Positions 43,792 through 53,141 of a DNA stretch of 64,000 bases are shown piece after piece (positions within the stretch are counted from its first letter, which is position 1; each line of letters starts with the position of its first letter). Under the pieces are notes generated by a model. The model had not been told where the DNA came from. It ran no database searches and worked only from the letters and a program-made list of their open reading frames with translations. Location: the NCBI GenBank assembly GCA_965198415.1, contig CBDAPN010000028.1, positions 186,001 to 250,000 of the forward strand, read 5' to 3'. Both the position numbers and the translations under genes were made by a program. Origin of the DNA: Endozoicomonas sp965198415. GTDB taxonomy: Bacteria > Pseudomonadota > Gammaproteobacteria > Pseudomonadales > Endozoicomonadaceae.

Positions 43792-45120
43792 ATGTATGAT
43801 CTCAATTCATTAAAGGGAATGTTTTCGCCCAATTCGGTGGACCCATTATTCTTTCAAAACGGTGAAAACTCAAATAGGCAGCCTGAGTCTGGCAAGAAAA
43901 CAGTGCAGGAGGTATCTAAGGGTAATTCGGTTACGCAAAGAAAGCGCAAGGCTAAAACTGGTCTTCAGCTATCAAAGCGTAAATGTGCTCAGCTATCAAA
44001 GCGTAAATGTGCTCAGCTACAGGCTATTAATAAACCAAGTGAGTTATTGCCTAAATTGGAAATGAGCACTTATACGAAAAAAATCAACAATAATGCTGAC
44101 TCAGGGCAGACAACAATAACAAACCTTCGCAACTTGCTGACTGGAAAAATCCTGCTTAGTGGACCGTGGAGCGAAGCAAGTATAGAAAGTTTCAATTGTT
44201 TAACTCAACGAAAATTTGACTATACCGATCCAAAAAAATCCACTGTAGTCTACAAACAAAGCCATGTTAAAATTCAAATCGCTCAGGCACTAATAGAAAA
44301 TTCTGATAAACTTGCTGTTATAAAAAAAAGATACTCAAGTAAAAGGTTAGAAAAGCACTTTTTCGAAGCATGCAAAAAAGAAGCCAAAATACAAATGCTC
44401 GCCGAAAAGGTAGCCCCTAAGGTCTACGGCATAGCACAAAGGCTGGACTGCGAAAAACACCTGAAGTTTTATTTGGCTATGGAGTTTAACGGTGAAATGG
44501 ATTTTTATACTTACCTAAAATATTTTGACCCAAAGACAAAAGTATATATTGCACTAGAAGCTGCAAAAAAATTGCTACAACTCCATCAGCTTGGCATTTA
44601 TCACGGTGATATAAAGCTGATGAATCTGGTTGTAGATCAAAAATTAGGCGTAAAGTTTATCGACTTTGACTGTGCAGAAATTATGAGGGATGGGAATCCT
44701 ATCAAGATCCATTTTGTTCCCGACACTATTCGTTTATATCATGCCCCAGAAATATATGTTGCCGCAATAAACAGCATGGATAAGGACATAGTTGACCCTG
44801 AGAATCTTCAGGCTTTAGAAGATATGTATTGTTTAAAAGGTAATGAGCTCAAACTCCCAAAGAAAGCTGATATTTATTCCTTTGGCGCTGTGATGGCCGC
44901 TTTACTTAATGATAATAATAAGGAGTTATTATTTGAGGAGAAATATGACACAGTATGTAGTGATAAGAGTAGTGAAGAAATTATGAACTCCGCTGTCATC
45001 GATGAAAATATGAAACGGCTAATTAAACGAATGCTATCTTACGACCCAACAGAAAGACCGGAGCTTGAGGATGTAATTACTGATTTAGACGTTCATTATC
45101 AGCAATTGCTTACACAATAG
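43792..45120 (+). CDS. Eukaryotic-type protein kinase-like protein
   Basis: 442 residues. A polar, Lys-rich N-terminus (residues 1-110) precedes a kinase domain (about 115-435). Visible: LAVIKK with the ATP-binding lysine K178, helix C glutamate about E197, catalytic loop YHGDIKLMNLV (D273, K275, N278), metal-binding FIDFD with D291, HAPE (318-320) in the activation segment, KADIYSFGAVMAALL and the subdomain XI end RMLSYDPTERP. HRD is HGD and DFG is DFD, but every catalytic residue is kept, so it may be active. No membrane helix. The low GC and position between conserved genes suggest acquisition. Symbionts and pathogens use such kinases as host-directed effectors; that role is inference here. 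Confidence 0.88.
   Translation: MYDLNSLKGMFSPNSVDPLFFQNGENSNRQPESGKKTVQEVSKGNSVTQRKRKAKTGLQLSKRKCAQLSKRKCAQLQAINKPSELLPKLEMSTYTKKINNNADSGQTTITNLRNLLTGKILLSGPWSEASIESFNCLTQRKFDYTDPKKSTVVYKQSHVKIQIAQALIENSDKLAVIKKRYSSKRLEKHFFEACKKEAKIQMLAEKVAPKVYGIAQRLDCEKHLKFYLAMEFNGEMDFYTYLKYFDPKTKVYIALEAAKKLLQLHQLGIYHGDIKLMNLVVDQKLGVKFIDFDCAEIMRDGNPIKIHFVPDTIRLYHAPEIYVAAINSMDKDIVDPENLQALEDMYCLKGNELKLPKKADIYSFGAVMAALLNDNNKELLFEEKYDTVCSDKSSEEIMNSAVIDENMKRLIKRMLSYDPTERPELEDVITDLDVHYQQLLTQ
43966..44013 (+). repeat. Perfect 24-base tandem duplication inside the kinase gene
   Basis: The 24-base unit starting CAGCTATCAAAGCG occurs twice without change at 43966-43989 and 43990-44013. It encodes QLSKRKCA twice. Sequence-identical copies indicate a recent slippage event in the N-terminal linker. 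Confidence 0.95.
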
Positions 45121-45451
45121 GCTCGATCCGATATTTTTGAAATTTTCTCAAAGACAATTGCTTGGATAGTAATTATCGCTTCGATAGTCTTCATCGGCCT
45201 GCATACGTGATGCTGTGCAGGCCGATATTTTGATAAGTGTTGGGGTGTTTCTACAGGGGTGTGGGAGAAAAGGCTCTTTACAGGCTGCCTCATAGGTGCT
45301 GATTTTAAACAGCGCTTAATTACTTGCTTAAAAGGTGCCGACCGATGACACCAATCAGATTTAAGCGTTGCCCCAAAACAGCTTCAACAATGTAAGCGAC
45401 GCTCTTAACTGTTGCTATCAATGTACAGCATGAAAAAATGATGGCGTATGG
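45121..45451. other. 331 bases between kinase and ubiK
   Basis: Holds the 3' ends of two convergent genes. No terminator, RNA or ORF that I can support. Confidence 0.4.
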
Positions 45452-45724
45452 TCAGGTTGCCTTATGCTTTGTGCTGTCGTCTTGTTCTGACTTAAAGGTC
45501 GCAACCTCTTTCTCCAGTGCTTCTAGCCGCTCACGGGTATGTCTGAGCACGGCAACTTGTGTGTCGAATTCATCCCGTGAGACGAGCTCCAGTTTTGCCA
45601 GTGCGCTGCTGACCAGCGCCTTAATATTCTGTTCAATATCTTCACGGGTTTGACTTTTGTCCCCATTGAAGAGTTCACCGGCTTTGGTGGCGATGCTGTT
45701 AATCAGTGCAACTTTATCAATCAT
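45452..45724 (-). CDS. ubiK: Ubiquinone biosynthesis accessory factor UbiK
   Basis: 90 residues. BMFP/YqiC family: residues 1-40 amphipathic (IDKVALINSIATKAGELF, then EDIEQNIKALVSSALAKLEL), followed by the coiled-coil DTQVAVLRHTRERLEALEKE. It helps the cytosolic Ubi complex make ubiquinone. The location next to glnK matches Pseudomonas synteny. The glnK control region begins directly upstream. Confidence 0.92.
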   Translation of the reverse strand: MIDKVALINSIATKAGELFNGDKSQTREDIEQNIKALVSSALAKLELVSRDEFDTQVAVLRHTRERLEALEKEVATFKSEQDDSTKHKAT

Positions 45725-45803
45725 GGTTGTGGCGACGCGAGCTGTTTAAAAGTCACCAGAATACCACAGGTTTTGCGTCTTGATGATGCATCATTTTACA
45801 CCG

Positions 45804-45840
45804 GCACCAATATTTACAAGCAGAAGCACCGGTTTGGTGC
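45804..45840 (+). promoter_or_regulatory. NtrC-type enhancer sites of glnK-amtB
   Basis: GCACCAATATTTACA (45804-45818, one good half) and GCACCGGTTTGGTGC (45826-45840, a full NtrC palindrome). Their centres are 22 bases apart, two helical turns, and about 220 bases upstream of the sigma-54 promoter. Confidence 0.82.
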
Positions 45841-46045
45841 GTGCCAGCTACCGCTTAAGTGATTATTTACGTTTTTAGTGCAGGGCTTATGAAGTTAATG
45901 ATTTTGTTTTTGCTACGTTTGTCGTTTTTGCCAGCCTGTGGGCTATAGGTGAGGCAGGTGAAAAAGTCATACTTAAGACGCTAACCCCCGCTCATTGACA
46001 GCTAAAAGGTGACAATTAACAAGGCCACCGCCGATCATTTATAAC

Positions 46046-46061
46046 TGGCACGAAGCCTGCT
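46046..46061 (+). promoter_or_regulatory. Sigma-54 promoter of glnK-amtB
   Basis: TGGCACGAAGCCTGCT matches every fixed position of TGGCAYRNNNNYTGCW. Start of transcription would be near 46072, giving a leader of about 143 bases. Confidence 0.87.
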
Positions 46062-46215
46062 TTACAGCAGTGAACATTGTAAAAATGCCGACGGGGTGCG
46101 TGGATATTGGTTGTAACAGTAGGTGAATGGCGTAGACTCAAGCGTTAACCATCCTACCCCCTTCCGGATGACTAATTTGCAATAAGACGATCATAAACAG
46201 CCAGGAGAATAATGC

Positions 46216-46554
46216 ATGAAGTTAGTATCAGCCATTATCAAGCCATTCAAACTTGATGACGTGCGCGAAGCACTTTCTGATATCGGTGTTCAGGGCATCA
46301 CCGTTACTGAGGTGAAAGGGTTTGGTCGCCAAAAAGGCCATACCGAGCTGTATCGTGGTGCGGAGTACGTCGTGGACTTTCTGCCCAAGGTGAAAATTGA
46401 GGCAGCCATCTCTGATGACCTGCTTGATCAGGTGATTGAAGCCGTCGCCAACGCGGCGAATACCGGCAAAATTGGCGATGGCAAGATATTTGTCACTACT
46501 TTAGAGCAAGCCATTCGGATACGTACCGGAGAAACCGGCGTCGACGCCATATAA
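46216..46554 (+). CDS. glnK: Nitrogen regulatory protein PII
   Basis: 112 residues, standard PII length. MKLVSAIIKPFKLDDVREAL start, the T-loop GFGRQKGHTELYRGAEYVVD with the uridylylated tyrosine Y51, and the B and C loop motifs (TGKIGDGKIFV). PII trimers sense 2-oxoglutarate and ATP/ADP and block the AmtB channel when nitrogen is plentiful. It precedes amtB by 84 bases; both should be transcribed from the sigma-54 promoter. GGAG lies upstream of the ATG. Confidence 0.97.
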   Translation: MKLVSAIIKPFKLDDVREALSDIGVQGITVTEVKGFGRQKGHTELYRGAEYVVDFLPKVKIEAAISDDLLDQVIEAVANAANTGKIGDGKIFVTTLEQAIRIRTGETGVDAI

Positions 46555-46638
46555 GTCTACAGACTGCGCCCAGTTTTAAGGCTGCGCGATTTATTAGCAA
46601 CTATAAAAAAAGCTGCAAAATTTACCGGGAGGGGTCCC

Positions 46639-47886
46639 ATGGAAGATATAACTCAATTGTCGTATGCACTCGACACTTTTTATTTCCTGATTTGTGGAGC
46701 ACTGGTCATGTGGATGGCCGCAGGCTTTGCCATGCTTGAGGCGGGCTTGGTGCGCTCCAAAAATACTGTTGAAATCCTCACCAAAAACATTGCCCTCTTT
46801 GCGGTTGCCTGCACCATGTACCTCCTCTGCGGTTACCAGATCATGTATCCCGGTGCTAACGAGGGCGGCATCATGCCAATGTTCGGTACACTGCTGGGGA
46901 CTGAAAACAGCGTAGAATCAGTACTTGCGGGAGATGACGCGCCATACTACTCCCTGCGTTCTGACTTCTTCTTCCAGGTTGTTTTTGTGGCAACGGCTAT
47001 GTCCATCGTCTCTGGTGCAGTGGCTGAGCGGATGAAACTGTGGGCCTTTTTACTGTTTGCGGTATTTATGACCGGCTTCATCTACCCGGTTCAGGGGTTC
47101 TGGAAATGGGGCGGTGGTTTCCTGAACGAAGCCGGATTTATGGACTTTGCAGGTTCCGGTGTCGTACACATGGCCGGTGCTTCTGCAGCGCTTGCCGGAG
47201 TGATTTTGCTGGGTGCCCGTAAAGGTAAATATTCGGCCTCCGGGGCAAGCAACGCCATTCCTGGCGCTAATTTGCCTCTGGCAACCCTTGGTACTTTCAT
47301 TTTGTGGCTCGGTTGGTTCGGTTTTAACGGTGGCTCACAGCTGAAAATTGCCGATGTGGAAAATGCGAACGCTGTCGCGCAAATCTTTGTTAACACCAAT
47401 GCCGCAGCTGCCGGTGGCGTGATTGCTGCTTTGATTGTTGCCCGATTGCTGTTTGGTAAAGCAGACCTGACCATGGCTCTGAACGGTGCGCTGGCTGGCT
47501 TGGTCGCCATTACTGCCGAACCACTGACGCCTACTGCGCTGGGTGCAACTCTGATTGGTGCCGTTGGTGGTACGCTGGTGGTCTTCTCTATTCTGGGGCT
47601 GGACAAGCTGCGTATTGATGACCCGGTTGGTGCCATCTCTGTACACGGTGTTGTCGGCATCTGGGGCTTGCTGGCTGTGCCATTGACCAACAGCGATGCC
47701 ACTTTTGGTGCTCAATTGCTGGGTATCGGCAGCATCTTTGCTTGGGTATTTGGTGCTTCTTTGTTGGTGTGGGGTGTAGTCAAAGCCATTATGGGGCTGC
47801 GTATCACCGAAGAAGAAGAGTACGAAGGCGCCGATCTGACCGAGTGCGGCATGGAAGCCTATCCGGAGTTTACTGGTAAGTCTTGA
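46639..47886 (+). CDS. amtB: Ammonium transporter
   Basis: 415 residues with eleven membrane helices. Family signatures: MWMAAGFAMLEAGLVRSKNT, the first histidine in GSGVVHMAGASAALAG, GTFILWLGWFGFNGGS and the second pore histidine in ISVHGVVGIWGLLAV. It conducts ammonium into the cell and is gated by GlnK. It has no cleaved signal peptide extension. A strong terminator follows. Confidence 0.97.
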   Translation: MEDITQLSYALDTFYFLICGALVMWMAAGFAMLEAGLVRSKNTVEILTKNIALFAVACTMYLLCGYQIMYPGANEGGIMPMFGTLLGTENSVESVLAGDDAPYYSLRSDFFFQVVFVATAMSIVSGAVAERMKLWAFLLFAVFMTGFIYPVQGFWKWGGGFLNEAGFMDFAGSGVVHMAGASAALAGVILLGARKGKYSASGASNAIPGANLPLATLGTFILWLGWFGFNGGSQLKIADVENANAVAQIFVNTNAAAAGGVIAALIVARLLFGKADLTMALNGALAGLVAITAEPLTPTALGATLIGAVGGTLVVFSILGLDKLRIDDPVGAISVHGVVGIWGLLAVPLTNSDATFGAQLLGIGSIFAWVFGASLLVWGVVKAIMGLRITEEEEYEGADLTECGMEAYPEFTGKS

Positions 47887-47903
47887 TTATTGGAGTGGTA
47901 AAC

Positions 47904-47949
47904 ACGCCGTAGACCTTCGTCCGATTGGACGAGGGTCTACGGCGTTTTT
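47904..47949 (+). terminator. Rho-independent terminator of glnK-amtB
   Basis: A long stem, ACGCCGTAGACC-TTCGTCC against GGACGAGGGTCTACGGCGT, with a GATT loop, then TTTTT. Confidence 0.92.
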
Positions 47950-48519
47950 GTTAAGAGGGTGCCCAAAAACCGCACGCTATTTCTTGGTTTAATTTTTTGC
48001 CGCTCCACCCTTGCTCCTCTGGCTATCAAGCCTGTATTCAAACCATCTGCTAATTTTGGAACTGCAATAACCTGTAGTGTAGATATACTACGGGGGGCTT
48101 TTTCGAGGCTAAAAAGTGGCAGTGTTGGCTGGTTTTATTGAGATCGTGATGCTTGCAACCCCGACCAATGTGTCAAAAAGGCACGATGTAATAGCGACTG
48201 TGTTTTGTTTGCATTTTATTGATGTGCGGCATACCTTAATTGGGTAGTAGCTGTTTTGGATCAGTTGTCTGGTTGCTGCCAAAGAGGGTCGTTAGAGTTC
48301 ACATCAAGAATTTATTTTTCAATAAAACGACTACCGCCATTTAACTCAAAAAAATACAATACAATTCCGTTCCCTGATGTTGCCAAGCCCTACCAATTCT
48401 GGTTAACAAGTGTACAGTTGTCGCTTTTGTGACCAATGGCCCCGCTCTGGTTCGGGGATGTAATTATACTAAAATTTCATTTTTGGCTGATGGCTGTAAG
48501 GTACATCAGGAGAAACCGA
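47950..48519. other. 570-base spacer before the McrBC-like module
   Basis: Left border of the module. Contains no supported gene; a 60-codon frame at 47959-48141 lacks a start signal. No tRNA, attachment site or insertion-sequence end was seen. Confidence 0.4.
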
Positions 48520-51024
48520 ATGCTTGACAACAATAAACCTGAACTGTTCGTAATCAAAGATACCACTCTCGGTAGCCCAGATATGGGAGTACTTAGAATC
48601 GTATTTACTCGTAGTATGCTGGATGGCTCCATAAGCCGACCTGACCATCTGGAATTTCCTACGGGGGGAATATGGATAAGTAAGGGGTATGAAGAAATTG
48701 ACCAGAAATTCCGCGAGGGAGAGTTGTTCATACTGGATAACTACAGCCCTCAGAACAAAAGCGACGCAGGCTTCACAACGGATTACCGGCATGACCACTG
48801 GTCTACATCGAGTGCCGTAAGGCCGATGGATGTGAACAACATGCTACCGGTCATTGATGCCGACCTACCGGATAAAAGCTCGGGGCTAATGAAGCAGGTT
48901 CGCAACTTTCCCAAAGGGCCTTTCTTTATCCATCATCACTCTTCTATCTACGGACCATTCACGGCAGATTTTGTTGATGGAGACGTTATTTGCACACCTT
49001 ACAGCCATGTGGGGCTGACCATCCCCAACCATCACATTGCTCAGGTGGATATTTATGCGGCGAGGGAGGTGGACGTTTATCTGTTGCCGGACACCTCGGT
49101 CAAAAATCTGAACTGTAACGGATATGTCTCTTCCATCAATAACTTCTGCCAAAAACTGAAAACCGACTGGGAGCTGTTGGACTACATTCCGGACATGCAG
49201 CTGATTACTTTTTTTGCCAAAGGTAAGTTCGGTAACAGCGCTCCATCGCTCAGTCGCAAAGCAGCTGAAAATGTTAAGTCGGTCATTGCCGACTACCAGA
49301 AGAAAGACAAACTAGCGGCCAATAGCGAGCGCATTAACCGACTGAAGCGGTTGCTCGATCAATACCTTGGTGGCACCAGCGTCGGTGAGGAGATTATTGA
49401 TCAGTATCTGAAAAGTGCTGAGGGTAAATCGTTTCTTGTGGCATATCTTGAAGATCATCCGGGTGTTGCCAGCAACTATCTGCCTGAGTTGAGCGCGAAA
49501 AAAGAGCGGCTGGAAATTGACATACGAGAGCTACAGTCTAAAAAGCAGCGAAAAGAGCATGAGATAGAGTCATCAATCGCCAAAGAGAAAGACAAGGCCA
49601 AAAAAGAGATTGAGGAAATACGAAGCAAAAAGGTGAAGGATGTACAGGAGGAGCGAACAAAGTTGCTCGCCTCTCTCGAATCTAACATTGAAGAGAAACA
49701 GAAGTCGCTGGATAAACTGGAAAATCAAACCGCCAGTGCGTTGGATAAACTGAGCCTGATAGACAATATTGAGCATTTGAACGATGAGGTTAAGTTCCTG
49801 CAGCGCCGGGAACAGGACTTGGTCGTGGCGGTGAAGGCTCAGGAAGCCAAGCTGAAAAGTCCCGACTTGCTCAAAGAAGTAACAGAGATCAAAACGATTC
49901 TGGATCTGTTGCAGGGGCGCTCCTACAAAACGGAAGTAAAAAAACACAAACTGTTGTCGCCCAAAATGACCACCATTGAGCCAGAAAGTGGAACCCATGT
50001 GATTCAATCCATGGTCGAGACCTTTGATCAGCGTGGGCGCTCGTTCTCCTTTGAAGAGATGGCAAACCTTTTGATTACGGTGCAGCAATCATTCCTGACG
50101 GTGTTTAAAGGGTTGCCCGGTTCCGGTAAAACTTCTACGGCGATCCGCCTTGCCCAAGCTTACCATTTAAATGAAGGCGACAGTGTTGGCGAACACTTTT
50201 TGAATATTCCGGTCAGCCGTGGCTGGGTTTCCAGCCGGGATCTTATCGGCTTTTATAACAGCCTGAAAGGAACTTACCAGCCGGCTAAAACCGGGCTGTA
50301 TCAGTTTTTACGTCAAGGTGAAGAGGAGCAGGCGGCGCAGGTGTTGCGTCTGGTGTTGCTGGATGAGGCCAACCTGAGCCCGATGGAGCACTATTGGTCT
50401 GACTTTTTGGCCATGAGTGACTGGGAGTGTCGTAATCGCCCGTTGGATACCGGGATGTCCGGAGACAATCGTTATCTGTCTGCTGCCGCTAACCTGCGAT
50501 TCATTGCCACTATTAATAACGACCACACCACGGAGCCTTTGTCTCCAAGATTGTCCGACAGAGTGCCGGTAATATCCATGGATATTCCACACATGGCCAC
50601 TGCCAGAGAAGTGAGTACACAGATTCTTGATGGTGCCGTTCCTTTTAGTCTGCTGGAAAATTATTTTGGCTTGCCCGAAGAGGTGCCAGAGGATGAGCCT
50701 CTCGTGTTGTCTGGCTGTTACGATATTCTGGAAGCGCGGGATTCAGGCTATGGTAATCCCATTTTGATCAGCAAAAGAAAACGCAATGCCATGCTCGCTT
50801 ATTATGAAGTAGCCTGTCGCTATATGGAGCGCAAAGACGCCGCAGACTTTGCGCTTTCTCAGCATGCCATTCCGCTGATTAACGGTTACGGTAATCAGTT
50901 TCAGAAGCGTCTGGAAAAACTGCGCGATCACTCTGCACAGAATAACCTCACCAGAACCTATCAACTAATCGATGATGTGCTGGCCAGTGGCGACACCTAT
51001 ACCGGCACCTATTCGTTTTATTGA
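48520..51024 (+). CDS. McrB-like AAA+ NTPase with N-terminal sensor region and coiled coil
   Basis: 834 residues from the ATG at 48520, preceded by AGGAG; a longer frame from 48436 lacks one. Residues 1-235 form a beta-rich region with FFIHHHSSIYGPFTADFVDG, perhaps a ligand sensor. Residues about 240-320 are helical. A long coiled coil covers about 325-447. The AAA+ motor follows: Walker A GLPGSGKTS (531-539), Walker B LVLLDEAN (611-618), and ATINND (663-668), where the NND fits the NxD motif typical of McrB-type GTPases. Arginines R677 and R681 in SPRLSDR may act in trans. The nuclease gene starts 10 bases downstream. McrB proteins drive a McrC nuclease. Coiled coils fused to this motor mark CoCoNuT-like systems; that subtype is inference. 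Confidence 0.82.
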   Translation: MLDNNKPELFVIKDTTLGSPDMGVLRIVFTRSMLDGSISRPDHLEFPTGGIWISKGYEEIDQKFREGELFILDNYSPQNKSDAGFTTDYRHDHWSTSSAVRPMDVNNMLPVIDADLPDKSSGLMKQVRNFPKGPFFIHHHSSIYGPFTADFVDGDVICTPYSHVGLTIPNHHIAQVDIYAAREVDVYLLPDTSVKNLNCNGYVSSINNFCQKLKTDWELLDYIPDMQLITFFAKGKFGNSAPSLSRKAAENVKSVIADYQKKDKLAANSERINRLKRLLDQYLGGTSVGEEIIDQYLKSAEGKSFLVAYLEDHPGVASNYLPELSAKKERLEIDIRELQSKKQRKEHEIESSIAKEKDKAKKEIEEIRSKKVKDVQEERTKLLASLESNIEEKQKSLDKLENQTASALDKLSLIDNIEHLNDEVKFLQRREQDLVVAVKAQEAKLKSPDLLKEVTEIKTILDLLQGRSYKTEVKKHKLLSPKMTTIEPESGTHVIQSMVETFDQRGRSFSFEEMANLLITVQQSFLTVFKGLPGSGKTSTAIRLAQAYHLNEGDSVGEHFLNIPVSRGWVSSRDLIGFYNSLKGTYQPAKTGLYQFLRQGEEEQAAQVLRLVLLDEANLSPMEHYWSDFLAMSDWECRNRPLDTGMSGDNRYLSAAANLRFIATINNDHTTEPLSPRLSDRVPVISMDIPHMATAREVSTQILDGAVPFSLLENYFGLPEEVPEDEPLVLSGCYDILEARDSGYGNPILISKRKRNAMLAYYEVACRYMERKDAADFALSQHAIPLINGYGNQFQKRLEKLRDHSAQNNLTRTYQLIDDVLASGDTYTGTYSFY

Positions 51025-51034
51025 GGGTGCGCTT

Positions 51035-52828
51035 ATGGAGCTGCAGATTGAGATTTTGAGTGGGCCGCGCCAGGGTATGCGATTTTCCCTGCCTATGAAA
51101 CCAGAGGTAAGCTGTGCTGCTGCCACCATGCCGTATGTTTTGGAAACGGAAGCGCTGGCCTTTTTTACCACAGTGGATTGTGACTGTGAGGCAGTGAGTC
51201 TGTGCCTTGGTGATCGGGTGCTACCCTTCTCCCAGGGGCGCGGTAGCAGTGCCTTGGAGTTTGAGCTGTTTCCTGCTTTTCGGGAGAAGGGGGGGCGGGA
51301 AGCGGTGCTGTTTAATTACTTTGGGGTTACCCAATTTATTCTGCAACTGGATGTGGATGGCGTATCAAAGTTATTCAAAAGTGCGCCGGTTGAGGTTTTG
51401 GCCAGAAAGGGAACGGCGAGTCAGGCGGAGCGGATGGTCAATTTTATCCTCAGCGAGACCGATAGTGACCCCTCACAAGCTTCTGGCACGGCCACTTTTC
51501 GCAGTGCCTCAAGTGGCGATCATTTGAACCGTGTTGTGGAACAGTTATTGGACCACACTCGGCAGCTCGAAGTGCTGACGCCTCATATTTTGCTCCGGCC
51601 TGTACGAGCGCTTACCTCTGAAATGGCCTTACGAAATGGTGCTGAGGTGGCGGTTCAAAGCGATCAGAGTATCGCTTGGTTAATGGATAATCTCGCCGTT
51701 TTGGAGGAAACCGACGACGAAGAACGGGCGCACCTGAGTGTTGATCAACGCTATTACTACGCCAGCGAAGTGTTGAAGCCGGTGGTGCATGAGCACACCG
51801 ATATTTATGAGAATCGGGTGTTGATGGGCTACCTCGAAAGTTTGTCTGAATTTGCTGCCAATGTGTTGAGTAGCTATGCCAGTGAAGATCTTCGGCACAC
51901 GCAGAATGAACACCAAGGGTTCGTCAGTTTTTTTGCCTGTATGGATGCCTGGATTCACCGGGTGAGTAGCCAGCAACTGGCGGCACTTAAAGAGTGCCAA
52001 AGGCGTTTGGCGGCATTAATAGTGCAGTACAAACGACATTTACCAGTTAAGCGTGCGGAAAAATCATTACCCAGAATGACTGCGAAAGTACGTGGGCACC
52101 GTGATTATCTGCTGGTGTTTCGGCTGATTATCCAGTGGTATCAGAACAGTAAAATGGACTGGAGTTCTCAGCAGCTGTTTTTGGCCATTAATTCTATGCC
52201 GGATCTTTTTGAGTACTATTCGCTGTTAAGAGTACGACGCTGGCTGTTGAATAAAGGCGGGAGTACGAACAGTGAACATTTAGGAGGGGGGCGGTGGCAC
52301 GCCAGAGTTAAGAACCTCGGGTTGCGTTTGAGTTATGAGCCGATGTTCTGGATGGTTGGAAACTCTAATGCCGGGGCTCTGGTGAACACCGAAAACCGCT
52401 CGGTATTCGATGCCCGAAATAATTGGGTTGGAAGGTCAAGAGAGTTTGAGTACGCACGACGTTCACCGGATATTACTCTGGAAATAAAGCGCAACGAAGA
52501 GCTATTGGGGCTATTGGTGCTTGATGCGAAATACACCACTCGGGAGCTGGCATTCAAACAGTATTTGCCCGAGTGCACCATGAAGTACGTCCACGGTATT
52601 GCCCTCGCTGGTGGCGGAGATAGAAATGTGGTCAAAGCTATGATTATTCTCTATGCCGATAGCGACGATGAGTTTATGGATTTCCATACTGCACCCTTTG
52701 ACGCTTATGGCAGCCATGCCCAGTTGCCGGTACTCGGTGCTCAATCATTGTCGTTAAAGCGGCCGGATAAAATAGGTGGCCGAAGCCTTGAGGCGCTACT
52801 GGATCGATTGTTGTTTTTCTTCCATTAA
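51035..52828 (+). CDS. McrC-like PD-(D/E)xK nuclease (DUF2357/COG1700-type)
   Basis: 597 residues from the ATG at 51035 (GAGGG upstream; the frame opens earlier at 50972, inside the previous gene). The N-terminal half (to about 340) matches the DUF2357 layout: strand-rich start, then IYENRVLMGYLESL (257-270), the element conserved in McrC relatives. Residues about 420-540 form a PD-(D/E)xK nuclease core: PDITLEI with D479, then LLVLDAKY with D497 and K499, followed by YVHGIAL. It is probably the effector activated by the preceding NTPase, cutting nucleic acid. The target (modified DNA or RNA) cannot be told from sequence. Confidence 0.8.
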   Translation: MELQIEILSGPRQGMRFSLPMKPEVSCAAATMPYVLETEALAFFTTVDCDCEAVSLCLGDRVLPFSQGRGSSALEFELFPAFREKGGREAVLFNYFGVTQFILQLDVDGVSKLFKSAPVEVLARKGTASQAERMVNFILSETDSDPSQASGTATFRSASSGDHLNRVVEQLLDHTRQLEVLTPHILLRPVRALTSEMALRNGAEVAVQSDQSIAWLMDNLAVLEETDDEERAHLSVDQRYYYASEVLKPVVHEHTDIYENRVLMGYLESLSEFAANVLSSYASEDLRHTQNEHQGFVSFFACMDAWIHRVSSQQLAALKECQRRLAALIVQYKRHLPVKRAEKSLPRMTAKVRGHRDYLLVFRLIIQWYQNSKMDWSSQQLFLAINSMPDLFEYYSLLRVRRWLLNKGGSTNSEHLGGGRWHARVKNLGLRLSYEPMFWMVGNSNAGALVNTENRSVFDARNNWVGRSREFEYARRSPDITLEIKRNEELLGLLVLDAKYTTRELAFKQYLPECTMKYVHGIALAGGGDRNVVKAMIILYADSDDEFMDFHTAPFDAYGSHAQLPVLGAQSLSLKRPDKIGGRSLEALLDRLLFFFH

Positions 52829-53141
52829 TGATTTGATTTTCATTAGTGTTGTGCAGTTGCGGGAGGTTTTCTTGAGTCAGAGAAGTTTGCAATGTAGATC
52901 AATCAGTCAAACTTTCACGATGAGAGACTGACTCCCGTTTTTTTTTGGGATTCCGGTTTTGTATACTGGAAAGTGTGTGATAGATTATAAGAATAATTAA
53001 CGTGGAACTCTTTAAGACCTTTGCATACAATAAATTTTTTCCATTTTGGGTGTTTTAATATCTATTAATACCAAAGTTGTATTTTAATTGCGGAGGTTAA
53101 GTTGTATCTTATTGGAAAATACGTTGAAAGGAGTCAAGAAT

